Under the pieces are notes generated by a model, which had not been told where the DNA came from, did not search any database, and was given only the letters and a program-made list of their open reading frames with translations. Shown piece after piece: positions 1-7,072 of a stretch of 37,946 nucleotides of DNA (within the stretch, counting starts at the first letter, position 1; each line of letters starts with the position of its first letter). The stretch covers positions 1 through 37,946 of the forward strand of contig JAFZYC010000041.1 in assembly GCA_017616435.1 (NCBI GenBank), given 5' to 3'. The position numbers and the translations under genes are program-made. The stretch comes from Clostridia bacterium (GTDB lineage: Bacteria; Bacillota; Clostridia; Christensenellales; CAG-138).

Positions 1-1
1 C

Positions 2-931
2 ACGGAAACGCCCAAGCCTACCGATACGCCGGAGCCCGCCACGCCCACGCCCGCGGCTCCGACCGACACGCCGGAGCCCACGCCCCTGCGCATCACCACG
101 AACGAGAACCTTCCCAAGGGCAAGGTCGGGCGCGAGTACCAGACCCAGATAAGGGCCAATTACAGCGATGCCACCTTCCAGATCTACAATCACCCGAGCG
201 GATCCAACGATTTCGGCAGAACGGGCCTTTCGCTGAGCTCCGACGGTCTCATAAGCGGCACGCCCGCCGCGGCAGGCACGTTCAAGTTCTATATCCAGGC
301 GCATTCCGACGAAGCGAACGACGAATGCTATAAGCTGTTCGTGCTCGTGATCGAGGGCGGTACCGCTACCCCCACGCCCACAGCAGGCCCCGCAACGCCG
401 ACGCCCACCGCCGGCCCCGCGACGCCTACTCCCACGGCGACCGCTCCAGGCGTAACGCCCACGCCCACACCTACGGGCATAATAATCACGCCGGAGCCCA
501 CGCCCGAGCCCACTCAGGCGGGCAGCTATATCGCCTACCCGCTCTGGCAGAGGGCGGCGGATACCATCCAGAAGGTGGCCATCAACTCCCAGTTCGACAT
601 CCCCCTGATCGACGGTATCTCGGATTACCTCACCTATTCGGGGTTCTACGGCAATCTCCCCGCGACGGTGGAGTTCGTCAACAATATCGAAGCCGCGCGC
701 AGCTGCTCCGTAAGGGGCGTCCTGCCGAGCGCCGGCTCCTATGAGTTCGCGGTCGAGTTCAATATCAGGGGCGGCCGCAAGCTCATGCTCAACTTCCGGC
801 TCATAGCCGATGAGAACGCGGCGGAACAGGGCCCCGCCTTCCCGACGGGCAGCTATCTCGTTCCCTTCGGAGGCACAAGATCGGCCATGCTTCCCTCCGG
901 CGCAAGGAGAAAGGAGGAAGATGCGGTATGA
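2..931 (+). CDS. Secreted Ig-like (He_PIG-type) domain protein, 5' truncated
   Basis: The reading frame is open from base 2 to the TGA at 929-931, so the true start lies outside the window. The visible part begins with a Thr/Pro-rich stretch (repeated TPEPT-type words). About 80 residues follow that resemble a putative Ig/cadherin-like He_PIG domain: LPKGKVGREY, then LSSDGLISGTP, the usual 'sharp turn, GTP' signature. A second Thr/Pro linker lies at 360-520 (TPTPTAGPA repeated). The C-terminal part resembles a second, more divergent beta-sandwich domain. The pattern fits a cell-surface or secreted protein of Gram-positive bacteria; no catalytic motif is visible. The stop overlaps the ATG of the following lipoprotein gene (ATGA), so the two are probably co-translated. 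Function unknown. Confidence 0.75.
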   Translation, partial: TETPKPTDTPEPATPTPAAPTDTPEPTPLRITTNENLPKGKVGREYQTQIRANYSDATFQIYNHPSGSNDFGRTGLSLSSDGLISGTPAAAGTFKFYIQAHSDEANDECYKLFVLVIEGGTATPTPTAGPATPTPTAGPATPTPTATAPGVTPTPTPTGIIITPEPTPEPTQAGSYIAYPLWQRAADTIQKVAINSQFDIPLIDGISDYLTYSGFYGNLPATVEFVNNIEAARSCSVRGVLPSAGSYEFAVEFNIRGGRKLMLNFRLIADENAAEQGPAFPTGSYLVPFGGTRSAMLPSGARRKEEDAV

Positions 932-2058
932 AAAAGACTGTAAGCATCGCTCTCATATTCCTGCTCGCCGCGGCAATGACCGTTTTCGGAGGCTGCAAGC
1001 TCTTCAATAAGGGCGGCGACCCCTCCCAGATCGATATCCCCACGCCCGAACCCACCGCCGAACCCACGGAGGTATCGGCCGAAGTGCTCGATTCCTTCAT
1101 CGGCGACTGGTACGGAGTTTACAGCGTGCCCGAGGCGCGCGGCATTTACGCCCTCAACGCCTACGTCAAGAACGACTGCGCTATGCGCGTATCTCTCGAC
1201 GGCTTCGGCGCGGGCAGCTGCTATCTGCAGGTCAACGGCCTCGGCCGCGACGCAATCAGCGGCAGCTCCAACGTGTTCGCGCTCTGCAACGCCAAGATCG
1301 CGCAGGGCAAGCTCGTGCTCGAGGGCATGATCAACAGGGCTGCGGTGGAGTGGACTTTCGAGCTCGTTGACGGCGAGCTCAAGCTCAGCGAGGTCTACGG
1401 CGATGTGGAGGACCACATGCGCATAGAGATCACGCTCGTTCGTCCGGACGCCCTCGCCTCCAGCGGGCTTACGACCGACGCGTTCGGCTACATACTCGAC
1501 AGGGGCTTCGCGGGCATAATCGATAAGCTCGGCGGCTCCACTTCGGAGCTTCCCGTCGTTACCGCCCCCGAAGGCATGGATCCGCATTTGTTCTTTGACG
1601 GCGAAGTGGAGGAGACTCCCGCCCCCGTTTACGAGAATTACATCACCAGCGCGGACGGGAACATCAAGGTCAGCCTGCCGGAGGGCTACACCGTCACGAG
1701 CAACAATTTCATGGACTTTGAGCTCGCCTGTCCGCAGGATAGGGTAAGGTCGATCGAGTTCACCGTTTCCGCGTGGAATACCGACGGCCTATCGTTCCTG
1801 CTCGGCAACACGCCCAACGTGACGGAGCTCTATCACTATACGATCGACGGATACGATTTCTACGGCACGTTCCTCGACAGCGAGTTCACGGAGCCCGGGA
1901 CAAGGGTGTTCAAGCTCTGCGGCACTAACGGCACCGGCGCGCTCGTGATAATCAACATCACTCTCGAGATGGACGAGTACTCCGCGTATTCGTACGTCAA
2001 CGTCGACAACGCGGCCTTCACCCAGATCGTACTCGGCGCAAGGTTCACGATCGACTGA
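928..2058 (+). CDS. Lipoprotein of unknown function
   Basis: 376 residues. The N-terminus is a lipoprotein signal: MKK, a hydrophobic run, then lipobox FGGC with the modified Cys near residue 24. A Pro/Thr/Glu linker (TPEPTAEPTE) follows and would hold the folded part away from the membrane. Two regions follow. Residues about 55-180 start with IGDWYGVY and look lipocalin/beta-barrel-like. Residues about 240-376 form a second beta-rich domain. The start overlaps the preceding gene by 4 bases and an AAGGAGGAAG ribosome site lies just upstream. A strong hairpin terminator follows the stop. I do not recognise a named family; anchoring to the outer face of the membrane is the only supported inference. 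Confidence 0.8.
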   Translation: MKKTVSIALIFLLAAAMTVFGGCKLFNKGGDPSQIDIPTPEPTAEPTEVSAEVLDSFIGDWYGVYSVPEARGIYALNAYVKNDCAMRVSLDGFGAGSCYLQVNGLGRDAISGSSNVFALCNAKIAQGKLVLEGMINRAAVEWTFELVDGELKLSEVYGDVEDHMRIEITLVRPDALASSGLTTDAFGYILDRGFAGIIDKLGGSTSELPVVTAPEGMDPHLFFDGEVEETPAPVYENYITSADGNIKVSLPEGYTVTSNNFMDFELACPQDRVRSIEFTVSAWNTDGLSFLLGNTPNVTELYHYTIDGYDFYGTFLDSEFTEPGTRVFKLCGTNGTGALVIINITLEMDEYSAYSYVNVDNAAFTQIVLGARFTID

Positions 2059-2072
2059 TCGAACACAATAAT

Positions 2073-2101
2073 AAAGCCCCTGCAGCGCAGGGGCTTTTTT
2101 G
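2073..2101 (+). terminator. Rho-independent terminator
   Basis: A 9-bp stem (AGCCCCTGC / GCAGGGGCT) with an AGC loop, followed by a run of T, lies 14 bases after the lipoprotein stop. It ends the two-gene unit and may also act weakly on the converging minus-strand gene. Confidence 0.9.
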
Positions 2102-2126
2102 TATGATGCACATGGAGCTAATTGCT

Positions 2127-2894
2127 CTATCTTTGGCTCAGCAGGCCTGTCAGCCATTTAAGTATAAAGTACGCGATCAGCGGGACGAGTATCGTTCCTG
2201 CGGAGATCATGAGCACATAGACGGCCTGGCCGAGGAACGAGCCGAGGCTTTCGATAATATTCAGCCTTGCGGCCTCAAGGAAAGGCGCGTTGCTGTGAAC
2301 GAAGTTGTTGAAGTTGGTATCGATCAGCTGGGCGAACGGGCCGACTATCAAACAGTACGCACCGTATGTCGCGATGACAAGTAAAACGTCCCTCTTCGTA
2401 TCGAATCGGGCCAGGCCCTGGAACACGAACAGGAAGAACGTGAACAGGCCTATTCCGTGGAACAGCACGGTGTGCAGCTCGAAGAAGCTGCCGCCGCGCC
2501 CGTGGATATAGTCCCACATGCTTCTTATCGCGTCGTCCGAATAGATGATATTCGGATAGACCGCCATGAACAGGAAGAGGCATGTCGAGACCACGCCGGC
2601 GATCAGCATCAGCTTTTCACGATGCTTTCCCTTATAAAAGCATGCGAGCGGATGGAAATACAGGAACAGACTGCAAAAATGCAGGGGTATCCAGTATGTG
2701 CTGTACCCGGTCACGATCCCCATTACCTGCTTTGCGACCTCCAACAGAAGCAGCAGTACAGTGCAGATCTTTAAAGGCAGGAGCTGCGTTTCATAGTCCT
2801 TGTCCTTCAGCGCGCGGCTCAGGATAAAAGCAAGCGCGATGTAAACGATGAATTGGGGGATAAGCGTGTATGCGTGAAGGGGCGTCCAGAACAT
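2127..2894 (-). CDS. YwaF/TIGR02206-family integral membrane protein
   Basis: 255 residues with about seven hydrophobic segments. The spacing and signature resemble the TIGR02206 (YwaF) family of Bacillota: PLHFCSLFLY near residue 75, then conserved His in FHPLACF and a later ELHTVLFHG segment. Members are polytopic membrane proteins of unknown biochemical role. The start ATG has a GTGAGG site upstream and a clear promoter ends about 50 bases before it, so this is a single-gene unit. It converges on the lipoprotein terminator at 2073-2101. Family assignment is fairly sure; function is not known. Confidence 0.8.
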   Translation of the reverse strand: MFWTPLHAYTLIPQFIVYIALAFILSRALKDKDYETQLLPLKICTVLLLLLEVAKQVMGIVTGYSTYWIPLHFCSLFLYFHPLACFYKGKHREKLMLIAGVVSTCLFLFMAVYPNIIYSDDAIRSMWDYIHGRGGSFFELHTVLFHGIGLFTFFLFVFQGLARFDTKRDVLLVIATYGAYCLIVGPFAQLIDTNFNNFVHSNAPFLEAARLNIIESLGSFLGQAVYVLMISAGTILVPLIAYFILKWLTGLLSQR

Positions 2895-2942
2895 AAAAGA
2901 ACCTCACTCTTGGCGATAGGTACTATGACGTTGCCTTGGAGC

Positions 2943-2971
2943 ATTATATCAATAGGAGGCGGATAAGTCAA
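2943..2971 (-). promoter_or_regulatory. Sigma-A type promoter of the YwaF-like gene
   Basis: On the minus strand: TTGACT (2971-2966), 17-bp spacer, TATAAT (2948-2943). The predicted transcript start leaves a leader of about 40 bases before the ATG at 2894. Confidence 0.75.
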
Positions 2972-3002
2972 ATCTAAACCGTGATCATTGCTGTTGGAAT
3001 TA

Positions 3003-3422
3003 CTATTGATCCGTCAGACATCCGAGAACATCCACCATGAGCCTGAAAAGAGCTGTTTTCTCGTTGTCGGCCGTTATCGGCTTGCCGAGTATTTTTTTGA
3101 TTACCCATATCGCCCCGCGTATCGTATGAACTATCAGAATAATAGGGGAAAGGATGACTGTCAACGCTATATCTTCAAACTTACTCGTGGTCAACGCCGA
3201 CCCAAACCTTATCCTGCCCTCAATATGCAGTGTGCCATCTTCTTCACTGTATTCCGGGCGATACCAATAACCTCCGGAATGTCCGCCGCGGGCCAAACCG
3301 AAGGAGTATTTTCCGTCCTTCTTCTCAAAAATGAATCCGTCGCAGCCTTCGCTTTGAACAAGGGCGACCTTATGATCGAATTGTTCGAGCGTTCCGCAAT
3401 ATGTAAAGCGATATTTCTTCAT
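3003..3422 (-). CDS. Hypothetical protein with one central hydrophobic segment
   Basis: I place the start at the ATG giving MKKYRFTYCG (139 residues) because a GAGG site lies 8 bases before it; an earlier in-frame TTG at 3452 has no site and overlaps the upstream gene. The N-terminal 80 residues are polar and beta-like (GCDGFIFEKKDGKYSFG). Around residues 85-110 there is one hydrophobic segment (IALTVILSPIILIVHTI), followed by a basic stretch. No family recognised. It lies directly downstream of the DMP19-like gene and is probably transcribed with it. Confidence 0.65.
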   Translation of the reverse strand: MKKYRFTYCGTLEQFDHKVALVQSEGCDGFIFEKKDGKYSFGLARGGHSGGYWYRPEYSEEDGTLHIEGRIRFGSALTTSKFEDIALTVILSPIILIVHTIRGAIWVIKKILGKPITADNEKTALFRLMVDVLGCLTDQ

Positions 3423-3448
3423 TTCCGCTGCCTCAAAGCGCAAGAGCG

Positions 3449-4012
3449 TCAAAGATCCTCAATATGATCTCTTGCGTATTTTTTCAGAAACGACTCCAGC
3501 GGCTCGAGCTCATAGAACGCATCGTCAAACTCGTCGAACGGATACATTTTGTTCTTCTCTTCGAATTCGGAAAGCTCGTCGATATCAAACGCCGAAAGAT
3601 CCTTTGTATCTATCCCGTTCCGTTTTATGAAGCCGTCGTACAGCTTTTTGTGCTCATTGGCGCCGATCTTACCAAGACAGTCGCTTATTAACGGCGCTGT
3701 GACCCTGCTGGAATTGACGAAATACTGACAGAGGCCGCCGTTGTTGACTTCGCTGTCGAACCAGTTGACCGAAGAGAATACCCTTTGACTCTCGTTCATC
3801 GAATCAAGGCCTCTCTCGTAATCATCAAACGGATCGAGCAGGCTTGCCATTCTCGATATTGCTGCTGAAAACAGCTCGTCGTCCGACAGCGCCGACAGTT
3901 CTTCGGTATTCATCGCAAGATACTGGGCAGTTCTTTCGGTCTCGGCCTTAATGAACTCGCCGATTTGCCTTTTGCGGCTGAAAAACTCTTTAATCCTGCT
4001 GAAAAAACTCAT
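3449..4012 (-). CDS. DMP19 / DUF4375-family protein
   Basis: 187 residues. The central motif VNNGGLCQYFVNSS with a preceding FDSEV matches the DUF4375 (DMP19-like) family. DMP19 itself is a Neisseria protein described as a DNA mimic; many relatives in Bacillota are accessory immunity-like or stress-linked proteins of unknown role. Nothing here proves DNA mimicry, although the sequence is rich in Asp and Glu. A promoter and an AGGTGATGAT ribosome site precede the ATG. It heads a two-gene minus-strand unit with the orphan at 3003-3422. Confidence 0.75.
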   Translation of the reverse strand: MSFFSRIKEFFSRKRQIGEFIKAETERTAQYLAMNTEELSALSDDELFSAAISRMASLLDPFDDYERGLDSMNESQRVFSSVNWFDSEVNNGGLCQYFVNSSRVTAPLISDCLGKIGANEHKKLYDGFIKRNGIDTKDLSAFDIDELSEFEEKNKMYPFDEFDDAFYELEPLESFLKKYARDHIEDL

Positions 4013-4030
4013 ATCATCACCTCAGAACAT

Positions 4031-4059
4031 ATTATACGGCGAAGCCAAGTAAAAAACAA
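4031..4059 (-). promoter_or_regulatory. Probable promoter of the DMP19-like gene
   Basis: Minus strand TTGTTT (4059-4054), 17-bp spacer, TATAAT (4036-4031). The leader to the ATG at 4012 would be only about 12 bases but still contains GAGG. Confidence 0.6.
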
Positions 4060-4208
4060 GCACACCCCATGAGAGGGAACGGATAAGGGATAATTCAAAA
4101 ATTATGATCCTTTCCTTCAACATTTCATCGCTACAATAATTATCTCACTCTTTGACATAAAAGCAAACATAGGGGAAACTGAAGCTTGCAGCATTGGCGC
4201 AAAGGAGG

Positions 4209-4556
4209 CTATACGTTTTTAGATTTAGCGGTATTGATGGAAGAGATCAGTATTTTTTTGACTTCAATGCACTTATCAAGGATAGCTTTATCGGAATAAT
4301 ACCCGCTTTCGGTCAACAGTTCGATCCAGTATTCTGTTTCGGAGCACTCTTTGAGCGCTATCTGCAATTTGGCAATGAAATCTGCTGTTCCGTGCGCGTA
4401 CTGCGCTTCACGTATATTAGCGCCGACCGACGTTCCGGAGCGGAGAAACTGATTTATAAGCGCGTTTTCGCACTTTGAGACCCTTAATTCCTTGCATATC
4501 TTGATTACGTCAAGCGCAAGCTCTTTTGATTTGATCGTCAATGGACTGTCTTTCAT
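4209..4556 (-). CDS. Four helix bundle protein (23S rRNA intervening-sequence protein family)
   Basis: 115 residues, the usual length for the TIGR02436/S23 four-helix-bundle family. Diagnostic motifs are present: LINQFLRSGTSVGANIREAQ (residues about 33-52), then the KECSETEYWIELL segment. Members were first found inside intervening sequences of 23S rRNA genes but are widely scattered as lone genes with short repeats around them; their function is not established. An AAAGGAG site lies upstream at wide spacing. The gene has no functional neighbour, and the sequence just upstream of it (4586-4680) carries an inverted repeat, consistent with a small transposable or retrotransposed unit. Confidence 0.85.
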   Translation of the reverse strand: MKDSPLTIKSKELALDVIKICKELRVSKCENALINQFLRSGTSVGANIREAQYAHGTADFIAKLQIALKECSETEYWIELLTESGYYSDKAILDKCIEVKKILISSINTAKSKNV

Positions 4557-4585
4557 ACTATAACTTTTCTCCTTTGCTGCTTACA

Positions 4586-4683
4586 CTTCTTCACTATTCA
4601 CTATTACTTTTTCCTTCCAAAAATCCTGCGTTGGAGAGATGAAAGGGGAGCAGTGAAGAGTGAAGAGTTAATAGTGAATAAGG
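4586..4683. repeat. Inverted short repeats next to the four-helix-bundle gene
   Basis: The word ATTCACTATTA (about 4596-4606) recurs as its reverse complement TAATAGTGAAT (about 4669-4679); both sit within longer runs of CACTATT/GTGAAGAG-type words. Between the arms, CCAAAAATCCTGCG at 4618-4631 is an inverted copy of the bases just outside the tRNA-Cys 3' end (4697-4710). Confidence 0.6.
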
Positions 4684-4709
4684 AAAAATCCCGCTTGCGC
4701 AGGATTTTT
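4684..4709 (-). terminator. Terminator of tRNA-Cys
   Basis: Minus strand hairpin AAATCCTGC-GCAA-GCGGGATTT followed by T residues, starting directly at the CCA end of tRNA-Cys. The single non-Watson-Crick position is a U-G pair only on the minus-strand RNA, which supports this orientation. Confidence 0.75.
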
Positions 4710-4783
4710 GGAGGCACCATCCAGAATCGAACTGGAGAATGGCGATTTTGCAGACCGCTGCCTTACCGCTTGGCTATGGTGCC
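4709..4783 (-). tRNA. tRNA-Cys (GCA)
   Basis: Cloverleaf on the minus strand: acceptor GGCACCA pairs fully with TGGTGCC, anticodon loop CTGCAAA gives GCA, T-loop GTTCGAT, discriminator U and encoded CCA (4711-4709). It lies about 285 bases downstream of tRNA-Gly in the same direction. Confidence 0.93.
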
Positions 4784-5033
4784 GTATGTGGGGGATCTAA
4801 ATGATCCTATTTTAACGGGCAATGCCCGGGGTTGTAGGAGACGGAGCAGTCCACGGTGCGGACCCGGCCGCCCGTTATGACCTTGCAGTCCACGGGGCGG
4901 GCTGTGAACTTCGTTCACAAGGCCGCCCGTTCAAAACCTTTTCGACCATTCACCGGATGGTCGAAATTGCCTTCGGCAACCGGTTTTGAACCTCGAACCC
5001 GCATTTCATGCGAGTCGGTGGGCCATGTCTCTG
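4784..5033. repeat. Structured, repeat-rich spacer between tRNA-Gly and tRNA-Cys
   Basis: No gene is supported here. GCAGTCCACGG occurs at 4846-4856 and 4885-4895, and GGCCGCCCGTT at 4866-4876 and 4921-4931, so two related units lie in tandem. Hairpins include GTGAAC-TTC-GTTCAC near 4902-4917. A three-way junction at 4930-4990 has outer arms TTCAAAACC/GGTTTTGAA and inner hairpins TTCGACCAT/ATGGTCGAA and TTGCC-TTC-GGCAA. It looks like accreted palindromic repeat DNA. Confidence 0.7.
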
Positions 5034-5072
5034 TCCATTTATTTCTCCCCCGATGGGGGAGAAATAAATGGA
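5034..5072 (-). terminator. Perfect 18-bp palindrome at the 3' end of tRNA-Gly
   Basis: Arms TCCATTTATTTCTCCCCC (5034-5051) and its exact complement (5055-5072) surround a 3-base loop. The right arm includes the CCA end and discriminator of tRNA-Gly. It probably ends or processes the four-tRNA transcript, though it lacks a long U tract. Confidence 0.6.
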
Positions 5073-5144
5073 GCGGGAAACGGGGCTCGAACCCGCCACC
5101 TCCGCCTTGGCAAGGCGGCGCTCTACCAAATGAGCTATTCCCGC
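5069..5144 (-). tRNA. tRNA-Gly (GCC)
   Basis: Minus-strand cloverleaf: acceptor GCGGGAA with TTCCCGC, anticodon stem-loop CGCCTTGCCAAGGCG with anticodon GCC, T-loop GTTCGAG, encoded CCA at 5071-5069. It is the fourth gene of a tandem tRNA operon, 3 bases from tRNA-Phe. Confidence 0.95.
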
Positions 5145-5147
5145 GAG

Positions 5148-5223
5148 TGGTGCCTCAGAGTGGAGTCGAACCACCGACACAGGGATTTTCAGTCCCTTGC
5201 TCTACCTACTGAGCTACCGAGGC
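5148..5223 (-). tRNA. tRNA-Phe (GAA)
   Basis: Minus-strand cloverleaf: acceptor GCCTCGG with CTGAGGC (one G-U pair), anticodon loop CTGAAAA giving GAA, T-loop GTTCGAC, encoded CCA. Confidence 0.95.
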
Positions 5224-5228
5224 AAATA

Positions 5229-5305
5229 TGGCGACCCGAAGGGGGCTCGAACCCCTGACCTCCAGCGTGACAGGCTGGCATTCTAACCAACTGAACTACC
5301 GGGCC
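5229..5305 (-). tRNA. tRNA-Asp (GTC)
   Basis: Minus-strand cloverleaf: acceptor GGCCCGG with TCGGGTC, anticodon loop CTGTCAC giving GTC, T-loop GTTCGAG, discriminator G as expected for Asp, encoded CCA. Confidence 0.95.
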
Positions 5306-5307
5306 AA

Positions 5308-5383
5308 TGGTGGGAACAACAGGGCTCGAACCTGTGACCCCTTGCTTGTAAGGCAAGTGCTCTCCCAGCTGAGCTATGCTCCC
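5308..5383 (-). tRNA. tRNA-Val (TAC)
   Basis: Minus-strand cloverleaf: acceptor GGGAGCA with TGTTCCC, anticodon loop CTTACAA giving TAC, T-loop GTTCGAG, encoded CCA. It is the first gene of the tRNA operon, just downstream of a strong promoter. Confidence 0.95.
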
Positions 5384-5408
5384 TAAGGCCGTTTTTAACG
5401 GCTTGAAT

Positions 5409-5437
5409 ATTCTAACCGAAGAGGAGGCTGTTGTCAA
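5409..5437 (-). promoter_or_regulatory. Promoter of the tRNA operon
   Basis: Minus strand TTGACA (5437-5432), exact 17-bp spacer, TAGAAT (5414-5409). It lies about 25 bases before tRNA-Val; a small hairpin (AAGCCGTT/AACGGCCTT, 5385-5404) covers the 5' leader to be processed. Confidence 0.85.
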
Positions 5438-5496
5438 TACCCCAATTACGGTTTTTTTTGTATATTTATCCGGCCGGGGTAGGCCGGAAGCCCCGC

Positions 5497-6837
5497 TTAC
5501 ACCGCCGTCAGGTCGTTAGTGAGCCTGTTCGTGATATCGTCGATGGCGGTGGAGATATCGAGCTTCTGACCGATCTCCGACGCGATCTGGTCGCAGGAGT
5601 ACATTACCGTGGAGTAATGCTTGCCGCCGAAGGCCTTGCCGATATCGGGATAGGATATGTTCGTCAGCGTCCTGCAGAGGTACATCGCGACGTGGCGGGG
5701 GACCGCTATGCGCTTGTCGCGGCGGGTGGAGACGAGATCGTCCACCGTGATATCGAAATAGTCTGCGGTGACCTGCTTTATAAGATCGGGAGTGACCATG
5801 TGCTTCCCCTCGGAGGAGACATAGTCCTTCAGCACTATCTCGACAAAGCTGCGGTCGATGGAGGCGCGCTTGGAGAAATCTGCGTACAGCACAACGCGGT
5901 TGTAGCAGCACTCCAGCTCGCGCACGTTGGCGCTGAACTGCTCCGCCATGTAGAGGAGGGCGTCGTTCGTGATATCGATATTGTCTCGCTCGGCCTTGCC
6001 CTTGAGTATCGCGACGCGGGTCTCGACCTCCGGGGGCTTGATATCCGCGGTGATGCCCCATGTGAAGCGGGTCTTCAAACGATCCTGCAGCAGGGGCAGA
6101 TCCTTCGGCGATTTATCGGATGTGATGACGATCTGCTTGTTGGAGCCGTGGAGGGCGTTGAAGGTGTTGAAGAACTCCATCTCCGTCGCCTCCTTGCCGC
6201 CGATGAACTGGATATCGTCAACGAGCAGCAGATCGAGGTTGCGGTACTTCTTCCTAAGCTCCTCACGCGTGTCGTACTTGATGGCGGCGATGACGTCGTT
6301 CGTGAAATCCTCGCTCGATACGAAGCAGATGTTGAACTCCGGATGCAGCTCGTGCACGTAGTTGCCAATGGCGTGGAGTATATGCGTTTTGCCGAGGCCC
6401 GAACCGCCGTAGATGTAAAGGGGGTTGTAGGCGGAGGCGGGGTTGTCCGCAACGGCTACCGCAGCGGCGTGCGCGAAACGGTTCGATTCGCCCGTTACGA
6501 ATGTGTCGAACGTGTACTTGGGCTGTACGCCGAAGAACACGCCCTCATCCTTTGTGCCCTGTACGGGAACGGAAACGGAGGGCTCCGCGTCCTCCTTTAC
6601 GATAAAGCTCACGGCATAGCTCGTGCCGTTGGCCTTGTTCACGCACTCGGTGATGATATTCGTATAGAACTGGCGCAGCGTGGTAAGATACAGCTCGTTC
6701 TGAGCCATCAGTATAAGCGTGTTGCCCTCTATGGAAATGGGCCGTATGTCCTTGACCCAAGTCTTGAAGCTAGTCGGCGTCATTTCCTCCTGCAGTACGG
6801 GCAGCGCCTTTGCCCATACGACCTGTGCTGAAACCAT
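5497..6837 (-). CDS. dnaA: Chromosomal replication initiator DnaA, with altered recognition motif
   Basis: 446 residues from the ATG at 6837, chosen because GGGGGA stands 6 bases before it; an in-frame TTG at 6858 has no site. Domain I (WAKALPVLQEEM..SFKTWV) is followed by AAA+ domain III with Walker A GGSGLGKTH (about residue 142), Walker B LLLVDDIQF and the RLKTRFTWG and NVRELE elements. C-terminal domain IV has the DNA-binding helix-turn-helix ISYPDIGKAFGG. Family role: binds DnaA boxes and opens oriC. Oddity: the usual GGRDHTTV reads GGKHYSTV here (residues 404-411), changing the Asp-His pair known to touch DnaA-box bases. dnaN is not adjacent, and I see no DnaA-box cluster in the 235-base upstream gap. 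Confidence 0.95.
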   Translation of the reverse strand: MVSAQVVWAKALPVLQEEMTPTSFKTWVKDIRPISIEGNTLILMAQNELYLTTLRQFYTNIITECVNKANGTSYAVSFIVKEDAEPSVSVPVQGTKDEGVFFGVQPKYTFDTFVTGESNRFAHAAAVAVADNPASAYNPLYIYGGSGLGKTHILHAIGNYVHELHPEFNICFVSSEDFTNDVIAAIKYDTREELRKKYRNLDLLLVDDIQFIGGKEATEMEFFNTFNALHGSNKQIVITSDKSPKDLPLLQDRLKTRFTWGITADIKPPEVETRVAILKGKAERDNIDITNDALLYMAEQFSANVRELECCYNRVVLYADFSKRASIDRSFVEIVLKDYVSSEGKHMVTPDLIKQVTADYFDITVDDLVSTRRDKRIAVPRHVAMYLCRTLTNISYPDIGKAFGGKHYSTVMYSCDQIASEIGQKLDISTAIDDITNRLTNDLTAV

Positions 6838-6909
6838 GTGATCCCCCAAAAATAACAAAAAGCCGGATAAAAACGGGAACGGTCAGCTGAGCTCCTGTTC
6901 CCGAAAAGT

Positions 6910-6938
6910 ATGATATCAAAAACGTTACGGAAATACAA
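6910..6938 (-). promoter_or_regulatory. Promoter of dnaA
   Basis: Minus strand TTGTAT (6938-6933), 17-bp spacer, TATCAT (6915-6910), giving a leader of about 65 bases with a GGGAACAGGAGC/GTTCCC hairpin near 6878-6902. Confidence 0.65.
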
Positions 6939-7072
6939 CCTCTATTTTCCGTGGGTTGTGTTCGGCTCGGCGGAGAGGCTACAAGATATTGTGGCGCTTG
7001 TCCGCTTTTTCAAAATATAAAAATTGAAGCAGCCGAAATCGGTATTACCCTTTCGGCAGAATGAGGCATTTT

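Noticed and set aside
360..520. Tandem DNA repeat array
   Set aside because: The repetition is explained by a Thr/Pro-rich protein linker in the coding frame.
853..1587. A 244-codon minus-strand frame
   Set aside because: Antisense to the lipoprotein gene and its upstream neighbour; no start signal.
4784..5033. CRISPR-like array
   Set aside because: Only two imperfect units with unequal spacing and internal hairpins; no regular spacers and no cas genes.
5431..6831. A 466-codon open frame on the plus strand
   Set aside because: It is antisense to dnaA, whose motifs are unmistakable; the antisense product has no recognisable domain. GC-rich codon structure produces such frames.
6838..7072. 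oriC next to dnaA
   Set aside because: The gap upstream of dnaA has a promoter but no cluster of TTATCCACA-like boxes and no AT-rich repeat array; an altered box cannot be excluded.
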